The translations under genes and the position numbers were made by a program. 64,000 nt of DNA from Adenophora triphylla var. japonica (taxonomy: Eukaryota > Streptophyta > Magnoliopsida > Asterales > Campanulaceae). The notes under the pieces were generated by a model. That model was not told the origin of the DNA. It worked only from the letters and a program-made list of their open reading frames with translations, and did not search any database. The stretch covers positions 930,001 to 994,000 of the forward strand of contig JAFEMH010000077.1 of assembly GCA_022495995.1 (NCBI GenBank), in the 5' to 3' direction. How positions within the stretch are numbered: position 1 is the first letter of the stretch; each line of letters begins with the position of its first letter. Positions 11,692 through 23,034 of the stretch are shown in pieces.

Positions 11692-14643
11692 TCAGTCAGA
11701 GTCCTCGGTGGCTGGGCCTTTCCCTCGATCCCTCTTGCGGCTCGGGCCCACCTCCTCAGCAGCCATGAAGATCTCAGGCTCAGAATCATCATCCTCGCCT
11801 CCGGAGGAAGGCTCGTCAGGACCAACCGGCACGCTCTGATAGGGCAAGCCAAGATCTGCAAAGAAATCATATCCGAAGGTGAATGCGTCAGACTCCTGGA
11901 CGTGCGAAGAAGACCCACCAAGATGCCAGACGTGACCCTGCCCGTACGAATCCCCGAGAATGACGTGGTCCGAAGGCAGCACCACGCGGGGATCTATGAG
12001 AGGAGAAAGAGGAGTCTCGAAAGAAGTCTCTGAAGGAATAGGGGAAGCCTCCCGCCTAACAGGCGCCGGCCGTGGTCGCCTCGCTCTGGCCTGAGGAGCC
12101 CCGCAAGCAACCATCCTCCGAATGAATCTCTTTGCCCCGATCACCTGCCTCGTCAGCTTCTCCACGACCACCTCCGGAAACTGCACAGAAGCAAAAGTGT
12201 CAGAAATAATTGATGCGAAAAATGATGACAGGAAAGAAAAGGGAAAGACAGAAGCAAAAAAAAAAGAAGGAAGGAGAAGCCATACCTTCATACCCGAACG
12301 AGGTCGAAAAGCTCGTGGAAGCCGCTCAGGCTGAGGGATCTGCACCCTCAATCTGATCCCGTCCTGGACATATGAAAAGTCCGTCCGAGGGTACCGCGGG
12401 ACCCCTAATCCCTCTCTATCAAGAACCTGGGGCGTCCTCAGCCTCCTCAAGATAAATGCCGAATACTGCTCAATCGCCACGAATCCCGAGAAGTGCTGGC
12501 CGGCACGGTAATCATCCCAGGTCGCAGATCTATCACTCGGGTGCATCATGTCGGCAGGAGGCTCCATCGGTGTCAACAAAGGCGAATTCACGCCATGCTG
12601 GCGCGTCACCCTCTCCCCTAGATAATAGACGTCGCAGGTCAGACCTCTCAGAATCCTCCGCTGCACGGTCCATACCTCAGCGCCCTTCAGCTGCGCCACA
12701 TCGAAACGATCCCAGGGATAGAATATCATCCCCTCGTCTGTCTCAGCCCTCCTTAAAGGAAGGCAATCCGAGTACCTGAGGGTCGTGCGCCCCCTAGAAC
12801 CTTTCTTCTCTCGGGCATGCTTGGACCAGGAGCGCATGGCCGGATACGCCCCGATATACTCCGCCGGCTGCCGCCACATCGTGACGTGGAAGAACTCACA
12901 AAACCATGCCTGCGAAAGATAAAGATCAAGTCGATTAAGTGCGGAAAAGAATGCGTGCTCAATGGAAAGGGAAAGCAAAAAAGAAAGCTTATACCTCCAG
13001 AGGAAACTCGAAGCAGTAGAAGGAGCTCACAGCCTTCCGGCTGTATCTATCAAGAGCAAAGTAGAGCTCTGCCAGCCCTGCCTCTCCCCAAGAGACCTCT
13101 CCGGCCATCCCCACATCCTCCAAACTCCTCAGCAAATGAAACACCGCCGTCCCTCGGCGTGTCCAAAAAGAGTGCTCGAAAAAGCAAACCATAAAAAGGC
13201 CCTAGCAATCTGCTCAGCGCCTATCCTCTCCTCCCCAGCCTCGTAGCTCCCGATGATCTCCACAATCTTCCCATAAACCACGGCATACTCCATCCCCATC
13301 CTCTTTTTGGGAATAGGGGAAAATCCCAGAAGAGCCTGCAGGTCCACGTCGCTGTAGCCGTCCCGCCACTCAATGCTGCATCCATTGAAGGACAGACCCG
13401 TGATCGCAGCATAGTCAGAAGGCGTAACCGTAGCCTCGCCCCAGAAGAAATGAAATGTGTGGGTCGCATCCCACCAATGCTGCGCCAAAGCAAACATCAG
13501 ACCCTTGCTCTTAGGGAACTTGACCAACCCCCTCAAGCACTCGATGAACTCGTACAAGCTGGTCTCAACGACAATCTGTCTCGGACTCATCACCGCTCCT
13601 CTGCCCGCAATCGGAAGCCGGTCCCACAGGTCAACCACAGACTCCACTGATCCTCGAGTCTTCATCTTATTCAGCTGCTCCGTCACGAAGTTGTTTCCGC
13701 CCTGCAATAAAAAAAAAAGAGAGGAAACAAAAATGTCAAAGAAAGCTTTTTTGCATTTGCATTTTAAAAAAAAAGAGCATACACATGCATCATGCAACAC
13801 AAAGTTTTGAAGAAAATTCGGCAGTATAACGGCATGCAATAAACCTAGCCCCGTTTTTTCTCGCACAAAAGAAGGCAGTTTTCAGCAAATCCCAATCAAC
13901 ATTCATTCATACATAAAAAAAAAATTTATACAAGGAGTCAACGGAAGTAAAAACTCCGTCCCATTTTCAAAAAAAAATGCATACATGCATATCATCCATC
14001 ATCTCAAAAAAAAAAAAATCCTACATGCATACATTTATTCGACGGAAGTAAAGATTCCGTCCCATTTTCATAAAATAACATGCATCATTCAACCAACGGA
14101 AGGAAAAATTCGTTCCGTCTTTCAAAAAAAAAATCATCATACTTTTTACAAAAAAAAAAGAGCATGCACACATTCATATCAACATTGCAAGAATCCTACA
14201 TTGCAACAAAAGAAGTCCGTCCCAAATTCGGGAAATTGTTCATCATAGTCTCATATTTCAAAAAAAGAAAAAAATGGCGAAAATGCCAATTCTTTTTTCA
14301 AACAAAATGCACATTTGGGTCACCCATAAACTCATTACAACATGCAAAGCATCAAAATCAAAATCCAAGGCCATGAGCATTGCAATTTTCGAATTTTCAA
14401 AAAAAAAAAAGAAAAATCACAAAAATCAATTTCAAGCAAAAATCGACAAAGGAAGTGAAGAGATTCGAAGAATACCGTTCGGAGACTCGGATCAGTGGCC
14501 CAATGTTGCCACGCATCAGGGTAGGGCTCCTCCGCAATCGATTGCGAAAGAGTATAGTGCCTCCTCATCCGGACAAGCTCCAATCGTCTCTCCGCTACCG
14601 GGCCACGTCCTTGGCCTTGAAAAGCAACTCCCCCGTGTTCCAT
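11692..14643 (-). pseudogene. Antisense gene 1 of element A: four-exon PMD-like gene with one frameshift
   Basis: Exons on the minus strand: 14643-14476, 13701-12995, 12909-12286, 12180-11692, all joined in phase 0. Acceptors are T-rich (TTATTGCAG, ATCTTTCGCAG, CTTCTGTGCAG); donors are GTATTC, GTATAA and GTATGG. Exon 2 begins GGNNFVTEQLNKM and contains GLMFALAQHWWDATHTF and PSDYAAITGLSF, typical of the plant mobile domain (aminotransferase-like PMD) family. Later exons continue this fold (AWFCEFFHV, FYPWDRFDV) and end in a basic/acidic tail. A one-base deletion in a G run (plus 13151-13153) shifts the frame after FGHAEG. An upstream in-frame ATG at 14775 is possible. Function unknown; PMD proteins are linked to silencing in Arabidopsis (MAIN/MAIL). 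Confidence 0.75.
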
Positions 14644-14807
14644 TGCTCGAAAAATCGAAGAAATCGGAAGATTTTCGAAGCTTTTCTTGGTCAACAATGG
14701 CCTCTCCTCGGTTTCTCTCTCTCTGCTCTCGAAAACTGCTGAAAATTGTGGTGAAGAAGAAGGAAGAGGCGGCACGGCTTTTAAAACCTGTCAGGGCTTC
14801 AACCCCC

Positions 14808-14817
14808 TCCGCGCGGA
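14808..14817. promoter_or_regulatory. TCCGCGCGGA palindrome upstream of antisense gene 1
   Basis: On the minus strand the context is CCTATCCGCGCGGA, the same 14 bases in the same orientation as upstream of the 3' LTR TATA box (16591-16604). A TTTTAAAA stretch follows about 27 bp downstream on the minus strand and could act as a TATA box. Confidence 0.55.
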
Positions 14818-14904
14818 TAGGTTTGTAAGGGTCAAAATGACCCTTTTGCCCTTTAAAATTTCAGGACTCTGCAGTTCAGTCCTCAACTTAACAGAGTTAA
14901 CCAA

Positions 14905-15680
14905 AGTTAACCAAAGTCATCAACGGCAGTTAAACGTAAGTCCGATCTCCCCGAGAAAGTTAACGGAATCCCGTTTCTTTCATCAAAATCTCATCAACGG
15001 CAGTTAAACGTAAGTCCGATCTCCCCGAGAAAGTTAACGGAATCCCGTTTCTTTCATCAAAATCTCATCAACGGCAGTTAAAACGTAAGTCCGATCTCTC
15101 CGAGAAAGATAACGGAATCTCGTTTCTTTCATCAAAATCATCCCCGGCAGTCAAACGTAAGTCCGATTTCTCCGAGAAAGATAACGGAATCCCGTTTCTT
15201 TCATCAATCTCATCAACGGCAGTTAAAACGTAAGTCCGATCTCTCCGAGAAAGATAACGGAATCCCGTTTCTTTCATCAAAATCATCCCCGACAGTCAAA
15301 CGTAAGTCTGATTTCTCCGAGAAAGATAACGAAATCCCGTTTCTTTCATCAATCTCATCAACGGCAGTAAAACGTAAGTCCGATCTCCCCGAGAAAGATA
15401 ACGAAATCCCGTTTCTTTCATCAAAATCATCGACGGCAGTTAAACGTAAGTCCGATCTATCCGAGAAAGTTAACGGAATCTCGTTTCTTTCATCAAAATC
15501 ATCGACGACAGTTAAACGTAAGTCCGATCTCTCCGAGAAAGATAACGGAATCCCGTTTCTTTCATCAAAATCATCGACGGCAGTAAAATGTAAGTCCGAT
15601 CTCTCCGAGAAAGATAACGGAATCCCGTTTCTTTCATCAAAATCATCCCCGGCAGTAAAACGTAAGACCGATTTCCTCGA
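14905..15680. repeat. Minisatellite of about 70-75 bp, 11 copies
   Basis: Direct repeats anchored on CGTAAGTCCGATCTC...GAGAAAG...AACGGAATCCCGTTTC. Anchors lie near 14934, 15007, 15083, 15158, 15228, 15301, 15375, 15446, 15517, 15590 and 15661. The unit varies by small indels. It lies in the 3' untranslated region of element A. Such tandem repeats before the 3' LTR are known in Tat/Ogre elements as seeds of satellite DNA. Confidence 0.9.
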
Positions 15681-15764
15681 CGAATATGTCTGATTTTCCC
15701 CAGCAGAAGCTAACGAAATCCCCAGCGAAGCTAACGGAATCCCAAAAGCCAACGGAATCTCGAG

Positions 15765-16215
15765 TAGATTTCGAACTACGAAAGGGCTTGATTCCCACTA
15801 GGGATACGTAGGTAGCCTATCATTGGGTCCAGCCACTCGACCAAAACGGTCATCCTTTCCTTCGGCAGCAGACGTAAGACCGATCCTTTCAAATGAAGTC
15901 CACCAAAGGACCATCTGTCCCAAACCATCAAAGGAAATCATTTCAAATCAAGGTTCGAGGCACCTAAAATGCCATCATCAAGGTTCGAGGCACCTAAAAC
16001 GCCACCATCAAGGTCCGAGGCACCTAAAACGCCATCATTAAGGTTCGAGGCACCTAAAATGCCATCTTCAAGGTTCGAGGCACCTAAAACGCCATCATCT
16101 CCAGGTTGATACCTTAAAACAATCATCTCCAGGGTCAAAGACCCGAACTACGGCTGGCTTGATTCCCATTCGGGATACGTAGGTAGCCTATCGCTAGGTT
16201 CAGCCACTCGATCAC
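15765..16215. repeat. Direct repeat pair flanking a 30-bp tandem repeat
   Basis: About 15773-15840 and 16143-16215 are diverged copies (CGAACTACG...TTGATTCCCA...GGGATACGTAGGTAGCCTATC...CAGCCACTCGA). Between them, 15947-16100 holds about five copies of a 30-bp unit (ATCAAGGTTCGAGGCACCTAA). All lie in the 3' non-coding part of element A. Confidence 0.8.
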
Positions 16216-16279
16216 TTGATCATCCTGTCAAATATGGAGCCTTACTCTTATCGACGACCCCGCTTCCTTCGAAAGCGCC

Positions 16280-16295
16280 GTCGCCGAGGGGCTAC
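16280..16295 (+). promoter_or_regulatory. Polypurine-like tract before the 3' LTR of element A
   Basis: GTCGCCGAGGGGCTAC precedes the LTR start TGTAAGTGC. It is G-rich but short and impure; the position is set by the LTR boundary. Confidence 0.45.
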
Positions 16296-18037
16296 TGTAA
16301 GTGCTCCAATTTGAGTTTGTTAGTATTTTCGTTAGAAAATTAATGAAAGTTTTAACATTCCTAACATTTCCTAACATTCCTAACTTTTCTAACAAAGCAA
16401 GGGCAAAGTGGGCATTGTTATTTAAGGTTAAACCTACAAAAGAATCTCAAAAAGCAAAAGAAATTAAAGTAAACCAAAAATAGAAGCTGCTGGAACAAAA
16501 ACTGGCTGTTTAATTTGATTTTTTTTTTTGAAAATATTCTTCCTGTCCAAAGCCTGAAGCAGCATTTAATGAACAGTGCACGCTGAAGGACCTATCCGCG
16601 CGGACATCATTGCATTTTTCAGAGGGCTATAAATTGAGCCCTCTAGTCTCAAAAATGAAAAAAGAACAACACATTTTCTCAACTGCACCTTGGCGAAAAT
16701 AGAGAGAAAACAGTGAGAATTCCATAGAATTGTCACCTTTTTCTCAACTATTCAACCAAAATCACACTCACTCAAACACTCTCATATTCAAGTCTCATAC
16801 ACCAACACAAGGAAGATAGGTATAACCTCCCTCTCCCTACCCTAAATCTCTCATCCATGCATGCATTTTCAAACTACAAAATGTAGTTTGTTCATCTTCT
16901 TGCCTTAGATCCAAGAAGATCACCATGGAAGTCCATCTCCATGGATGATCTTCTACAAAGATCAACATTGTTTTCAAATTGTTCTTACTTACTTGCAAAG
17001 AAAACACATTTTCAAAACCCTAAAAATCATTTTCATACAAAGTAAATCTTTGTTTCAAGTCAAAATTCCCCTCCCCAAGCAAATGAAATGCTTAAGTCCT
17101 AATGTACCCCAAGGATGGTTTGGTATAGTAGATCACCACTAAAATGTTTAGTGATCACTAACCAAAACCTAGGGAAATGGGGACAAGCATGGATGCAAAA
17201 CCCCCTTTAAAATCATATTTCCCTTCTTGAGAAGTTGCTGTCCAGTAGCAATTTTCTCAGACCTCAGTCCATGGTCTAATTTTTTGGACACAGATAAATT
17301 TGGAATTTGGTGTTGACTACAAAATACTTTTTGTAGCCAACATCTAGATATTTCCAGACATATTTTTACTTTATTTTTTGCATGAGTAAAACTCCATTTT
17401 TCAAATTTTCTTTTAAAGGTCAGTTCATCAATTTCTGGAAATCCAGATTGCACATCTGAGATTTCCAGAAGATTTTTCTCCCTCAAATCATCTCCAAAAT
17501 GGAAAGTTACTTTACAGAAATCTTATTGAAGGTGTTTTGAACATTTTTCATTCTCGGACTTTTCCCAGATTCTGGAGTTTTCAAGCCCTAAAATCCATTT
17601 CAAAATCAGGTGTCCACTGCCTTTTTCATTCTGGCAGAAATGGTTTTCAACTTCCAAAAATCTTTTGAGTTCCAAATCTCAACCCAAAAATCATCCAAAA
17701 AATCATGGGATCAGTTTAAAGCATTAAAAAGAGTTCCCAATTTTTACTCTTCTCAGTTTCAACTTATTTTGGCCAAAACACACACACACACACACACAAC
17801 AAAGGATTTCAAATGTTTGGAAGACTCGTTTTACGAGGCGTTCCGGGTGAACACTAACGTTCTTCCCGGCGCGTAACGTGACCTCCGAACCCAAATTTCT
17901 GATCTCGGGCATTTTTCAAAGTTTTGGCCCTCAAAATAAAAATGGTGTGGCGACTCCGTGTATTTTTTCGATTGATTTTCAAAGAAAAGAAAAACAACAA
18001 AATCTTTCGGGAAAAAATTTGGACCAACATCGTTACA
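16296..18037 (+). repeat. 3' LTR of element A (1742 bp)
   Basis: Begins TGTAAGTGCTCC and ends CATCGTTACA (TG...CA). TATAAAT lies at 16628-16634 and a TCCGCGCGGA palindrome at 16595-16604, 23 bp upstream of it. It holds a single CA microsatellite (about 17779-17799). Homology with the 5' LTR spans all of that copy inside the window. Confidence 0.93.
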
Positions 18038-18423
18038 GGGATGCGAGCACTAGTGGCTAGAGTGACCTTAGAGTTTCGAGTATCCGCTGATTGTCATTGC
18101 AGGCACACTAGTTTTTAGTTATTTTATTTTGTTTTCTAGCTTAGTTGTGATTTTAAGAGTAGACCAAGCTTGAACTCATCAAAAAGTGTTTAACTGTATT
18201 GATTATACGGATTGCATTAGAGTTTTTTTGAGACGCAAGTGCGATGCAATCACTGTGTTGATGACAAAATATGATATTTATTTATGTTTTAGATCGAACC
18301 GTTTCCGGCTGCCTACGTTCCCTTTTTACAAGTGGACCAAGGGGCTCAGGTCTCCGTAGTTTGACTCTATTAGTTGTTCGTGTTTTTTTAGAGGGCGTAC
18401 ATAGAGAGAGGGACAAGAGAAGT
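18038..18423 (-). mobile_element. Element C, distal 3' fragment
   Basis: On the minus strand this matches the non-coding block after integrase in element A: CTACGGAGACCTGAG..., GGGAACGTAGGCAGCCGGAAACGGTTCG, AAAACATAAATAAA. It joins 28005 once element B and its GAAGT duplication are removed. The left edge abuts element A's 3' LTR, so A may have inserted into C or a deletion may have brought them together. Confidence 0.75.
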
Positions 18424-20918
18424 TGTGGGCTCCTCCAACTCCCGAGACCTATAAAATCGTGTCCCAGGATGGAGAGTCCCAAAATACCATTTCTAAAAAA
18501 AACTTTTCTTTACTTTAACTTGGAAAGTATACAACTCATTTTCAAAACAATTTCAAAATAACCTCTTTATACGGAGGCGATATATAAACCTGATTAAAAC
18601 CAAACACACCCTGTCTATACAAATATCCAACTGGTAACGCTTACACAAGCCAACCATACAACAAACCAAACTCAAGTTGAATTACAACACAATCCAACTG
18701 AAAACATGTTTATGGAAGTTTTATATACAAAACCTTTCCCCAAAAGAATAACAACCAACAATCCCAACTTCCCAAGACAACACATACCCCGACAACCAAA
18801 AGATGTCCAAACTCCTGCCCCGGCCTCACTGGTCCGGTCTTCCTGTCTCAGCGGGATCTAAAACAATAAAGGGAGAAGGGGTGAGATAAAATCTCAGCAA
18901 GCTATTATGTATGCAACAATATGCCATACAAGATGCAACACATAAACAGGTTGCTCAATACAAATATGCAACACTAAACAGGTGGCTCAATCACATTGGG
19001 AAAACAGTAAACACGTTACGTTACCTTTCCCTTTACCTTTTCCCCTTATGGGTCATAAGTAGTACTACAGTGGGAGTTATACTTATACTCCACTCATTTG
19101 GTGAACTGCTAGTGCACCTTCAACTCTTATACGACCCCTTATGGAGATCCATATAAGCTGCCTCGCTATCGTGTGGCATGACTGCACATATCCACAGAAG
19201 CTGAACCCCTCAATCCGTGGCCACAGAAGGGGGTGAACGGTACAAGTATAAGGACATTCAAGCACCTTATGAAATATCTTCTCCTAAGTGGTTGCATTCC
19301 CTATACCCCCGAAGATCAACTGGTATGCCATATTTAAGCTCATTACAGATACTTGAAAATAAGTCCACCCAATGGGACATCAACGGATATATAACATGGT
19401 ACTACAATTCATGTTAAACCATTGAAACAGTGCAACAGGTATTTCACACTATGTGCACAATAAACTATGAATATGTAAACTCGTATGACACAAAGTAGAT
19501 CACGTAAGTCCTACACATTCATTACACAATATGAAAACCAGTAACAGGATGCTACCACTCCTGTCCAAACCAAGTAAATAGTGTACAACACAATTTAGGC
19601 ACTATAAGAACAATAACCCTACCAAGGTCATCACATAAGGCTACAGTATCATAAAAGTAACCCTATGCATTCACAATACAATATTAACTTCTCTTAAGGT
19701 TCCAAGTTCATTTACCAAGTTTTACAAACTTTGGGGTTAAGTTGCACACTAGCCTCTCAAGCATTTTCAAGACATTATTTAAAGCACTTCCCATTATCCA
19801 TTTGGACTATTTCAAGTTCCACAATGTAGTACTACAGTTGTAAAGAGTGTACCAATACATGCCCATTAGACTAGGTTTCCAAGGCTACAAAAACTGTTCA
19901 AGGGCTGCAGGGTAGGGCACGACTCGTGCCCTTTAAACCCCCACCAGATACAGTCGTGCAGGACAGAGTCACGACTTAGTGTACCTTCAAGTCACGACTG
20001 AGGCACGACTCGTGCCCCTGGGCACGACTCGTGTCCTTGCCCAGAAATTGCTGTTCTTCAGCAACAACATCCACAACACTTCAGGTCTCATTCAGCTCAT
20101 ACAAGGCCATTCCAAACTAGTAAAAACATGTGTTTTAGACAATTTTATACTCCCTTCATACTAGATAACACATCTATAACAACTCTAACACCTTTAAATT
20201 CTCAACCCTTGGCAAGAACTAAAAGTAGTGAACCAACTCTTTGCTTTCCAATTCAAACACCAAGAACAAAGATTCCAACTTTTACCAAACTGGTTCCTAA
20301 CAGCATAAGAGCATCATTAAACATATTATGAACATGTATAACAAGGAACCATAACAACTTACCAAGATTTACCAAAATAAAAAGAAAAGGTAATCGGATA
20401 TTCTTGCTCCAACCACCTCCCTTAGCAACAATTTGAAGTTGGAATCGACAACCAAGCAACGTATGATTTTCTGGGATTTTTGGAAGTTAAGTAGGGTTTA
20501 TGGATGGTTCTAGGCTGATAGAGAAAGAGAAAAAACTGAGAACGTAAAATGCTTCTTGGAGAAGCTTTAAAGAAGATATATATAAAACAATTTACAACCA
20601 AGCTCCTCCAAGATTGAAATTCCACAAACAACTACCTTAAACTTATAGTTACACCTAAGCACCTTGATACTTTTTATAACACTTTCAACTCAAATTTCAA
20701 GTGTTAACATATTGCTACACATTTCTCCCATTTCCATTACTTAGGCCTTATATGATTCAAAATCACTTTAACAACATCTAACATCACATATTTCATCCAA
20801 GTATCAAAATGAACACTTAATAATTTCAATACACACAAAACAAGGATGATATGCAATGCAACCAAACCCTATGTGCTTCACGTGTGACTAAAATGTGCCT
20901 AGGTTTAGGGTCGTGACA
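18424..20918 (-). repeat. 3' LTR of element B (2495 bp)
   Basis: On the minus strand it starts TGTCACGACCC and ends GGAGCCCACA. A TATATATC TATA-like box lies near 20576-20583 (minus). Palindromes of the GGCACGASTCGTGCC type cluster at 19917-20040. Confidence 0.95.
19917..20040. repeat. GGCACGACTCGTGCC cluster in element B 3' LTR
   Basis: Copies near 19917, 20002 and 20017, with half-sites GTCGTGCA, GTCACGAC between. Partner cluster at 27001-27125 in the 5' LTR. On the element's sense (minus) strand they read GGCACGAGTCGTGCC. Confidence 0.9.
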
Positions 20919-20933
20919 CTCACTCCCCCTTAA
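20919..20933 (-). promoter_or_regulatory. Polypurine tract of element B
   Basis: On the minus strand AAGGGGGAGTGAG directly precedes the LTR start TGTCACG. Confidence 0.85.
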
Positions 20934-20958
20934 ATAAAATTCGTCCCGAATTTGGACT

Positions 20959-21360
20959 TCACTTACCTGAATGATCAAACAAATTTGGATATTTCTGTCT
21001 CATCTCAGATTCCAGTTCCCAAGTAGCTTCCTTAACGGTGTGATTCTTCCAAAGAACTTTCACCACAGGAATACTCTTGGTACGCAATTCCCGGACCTGC
21101 CACTCTAAAATCCACAAAGGTACCTCCACATAGGTCATATCCGCCTGAACATCCTCAGGAGGAGAACTCAACACATGAGAGGAATTATAACAGTACTTCC
21201 TCAACATGGACACATGGAACACATCGTGGAGAGAAGAAAGAGAGGGAGGTAGGGCCAAATGATAGGCCAACTCACCTGCCTTCTCTAACACCTCAAAAGG
21301 ACCAACGAATCTAGGAGCCAATTTCCCTTTGTTGCCAAACCTCTTGATCCCCGTTCTTGG
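20959..21360 (-). pseudogene. Integrase C-terminus and chromodomain-like tail of element B
   Basis: Same frame as the integrase segment upstream, separated by a TAA right after GDFVFLKI (21361-21363). It contains APRFVGPFEVLEKAG and LHDVFHVSMLRKY, then a chromodomain-like end (VRELRTKSIPVVKVLWKNH, EATWELESEMRQKYPNLF). In chromoviruses this module can direct insertion to heterochromatin. The aromatic cage cannot be judged fully by eye. Confidence 0.8.
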
Positions 21361-22442
21361 TTAGATCTTCAAGAACACAAAATCACCAACCTGAAAGGAT
21401 AACTCCCTTCTTCTCGTGTCGGCATAGCTCTTCTGACGGCTCTGAGATGTCCTCAATCTGTCACGGATCACTTTGATCTTCTCAGTTGAGTCTCTAACCA
21501 AATCTGGACCCCAAAGTCTAGCCTCACCAACCTCGTCCCAACACATTGGGGACCTACATTTTCTCCCATACCATGCCTCATATGGTGCCATCTCAATACT
21601 GGATTGGTAGCTATTGTTGTAGGCAAACTCCACTAAAGGCAAATGGCCTTCCCAAGATAACTGAAAGTCCATCACACAAGCTCGTAGCATATCCTCTAGA
21701 ATTTGAATGGTCCTCTTTGTCTGCCCATCAGTCTGAGGATGAAAAGTTGTACTGAAACTCAACTTAGACCCCAAGGCCTCATGCAAAGTCCTCCAAAACC
21801 GCGAAGTGAATCTCGGATCCCTATCAGAAACGATGTTGACAGGTACTCCATGCAATCTCACAATCTCACGGATATACAACTGAGCCAATCTCTCTAAGGA
21901 ATACTTGGTTGAAACTGGAAGAAAATGAGCTGATTTGGTCAACCGATCCACAATCACCCATATCGCATCCATCTTCCTCAGAGTAGGAGGCAATCCAGTC
22001 ACGAAGTCCATAGAAATGCCCTCCCACTTCCAATCCGGAATCTCCAATGGCTGAAGCAATCCTGCTGGCCTCTGATGCTCCACTTTAATCTGTTGGCAAG
22101 TCAAACACTTTGACACAAACTCTGCAATCTTCTTTTCATGCCATTCCACCAGTAACCCCTTTTCAAATCTTGATACATTTTGGTGCTTCCTGGATGAATA
22201 GCAAATCGGGACTTATGGCCATCCTCTAATACCTGCCTTTTGATCTCTAGGGAAGAAGGTACGCAAATCCTGCCTTTGAAGGTGAGAATTCCATCTCTGT
22301 TTAGTGAAAACTCCCCAGACTTGCCATCTTGCAATTTCTCCCTGATTTTCTTCAACTCATCATCATTTAACTGATCCCCCAAAAGATCTCCATAAAAAGT
22401 AGGAAAAACTCTGACATTAGCAAATAACATATCAACTCTCAC
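21361..22442 (-). pseudogene. int: Integrase of element B, with catalytic Glu replaced by Lys
   Basis: The zinc-binding part is in one frame (22442-22101: AIHPGSTKMYQDLKRGYWW). A frameshift near 22140 leads to the core (KCLTCQQIKVEHQRP, MDFVTGLPPT with first Asp, NIVSDRDPRF with second Asp). The third catalytic position reads QTDGQTKRTI, with AAG at 21715-21717 where the family has glutamate. Strand transfer should therefore be abolished. Confidence 0.88.
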
Positions 22443-23034
22443 TTCCGAGGCACCAAGGACGATAAATGAGTCTTACGGCTAATAGCATCAGCCACCACGT
22501 TAGCTTTCCCGGGATGATAAGAAATGACACATTCATAATCCTTCAGAAGCTCCAACCAACGCCTCTGTCGGTTGTTCAATTCCTTATGAGTAAAAAAGTA
22601 CTTCAGGCTCTTATGATCTGTAAATATCTCAAACTTTGCCCCATACAAATAATGCTTCCACTTGTGCAATGCAAACACAATGGCTGCTAATTCCATATTG
22701 TGGGTAGGATAATTCTGCTCCGCTGGTGATAACTTCCTCGAAGCATATGCAATTACCTTCCCATTCTACATCAGTACACAACCCAATCCCTCCTTAGAAG
22801 CATCACTGAAGATAACGAAGTTCTCACAACCTTCTGGAAGTGTAAGAATAGGAGCTGAAGTCAATCTCTTCTTCATTTCAGTAAAGCCAGCTTCACACTT
22901 AGCATCCCATATAAATGGTACATCCTTCCGAGTCAATCTGGTCAACGGAGTTGCAATCCTCAAAAATCCCTCAATGAATCTTTGATATACCCCGCTAAGC
23001 CAAGGAAACTACGAACCTTTGTCACAGTAGAAGG
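22439..23034 (-). pseudogene. RNase H and RT connection of element B
   Basis: Fragments VRSFLGLAGY, FIEGFLRIATPLTRLTRKD, then RNase H (FVIFSDASKEGLGCVLM, stop TAG 22766-22768, [42 protein letters not shown]). A frameshift lies near 22985. The methionine before the TAG is normally followed by glutamine in this motif, so CAG to TAG is likely. Confidence 0.85.

Larger units (their letters stand above)
1..18037 (+). mobile_element. Element A: non-autonomous Tat/Ogre-type Ty3/gypsy LTR retrotransposon
   Basis: Two near-identical long LTRs bracket the body: bases 1-1461 match 16601-18037, so the window begins about 305 bp inside the 5' LTR. In order it holds PBS, long leader, gag, protease with G-patch-like region, integrase remnant, two antisense genes, minisatellite, PPT and 3' LTR. 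The long body, aspartate-asparagine-glycine protease motif, antisense genes downstream of integrase and tandem repeats before the 3' LTR are all traits known for the Tat/Ogre lineage. RT and RNase H are absent, so it cannot be autonomous. The target duplication cannot be checked because the left end is outside the window. Confidence 0.9.

Noticed and set aside
9710..14643. Antisense genes as ordinary host genes into which a retrotransposon inserted
   Set aside because: They lie wholly between integrase and the 3' UTR repeats of one element with matching LTRs, and antisense ORFs at this place are known for the lineage. Recent capture is still possible.
14905..15680. Regular repeats resembling a CRISPR array
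   Set aside because: Units are directly adjacent without unique spacers, the DNA is plant retrotransposon 3' UTR, and no cas genes exist.
15213..15752. 179-codon minus-strand ORF with repeated SERSDLRFTAVDDFDERNG
   Set aside because: Produced by translating the minisatellite; the frame drifts with unit length and no start or family is recognisable.
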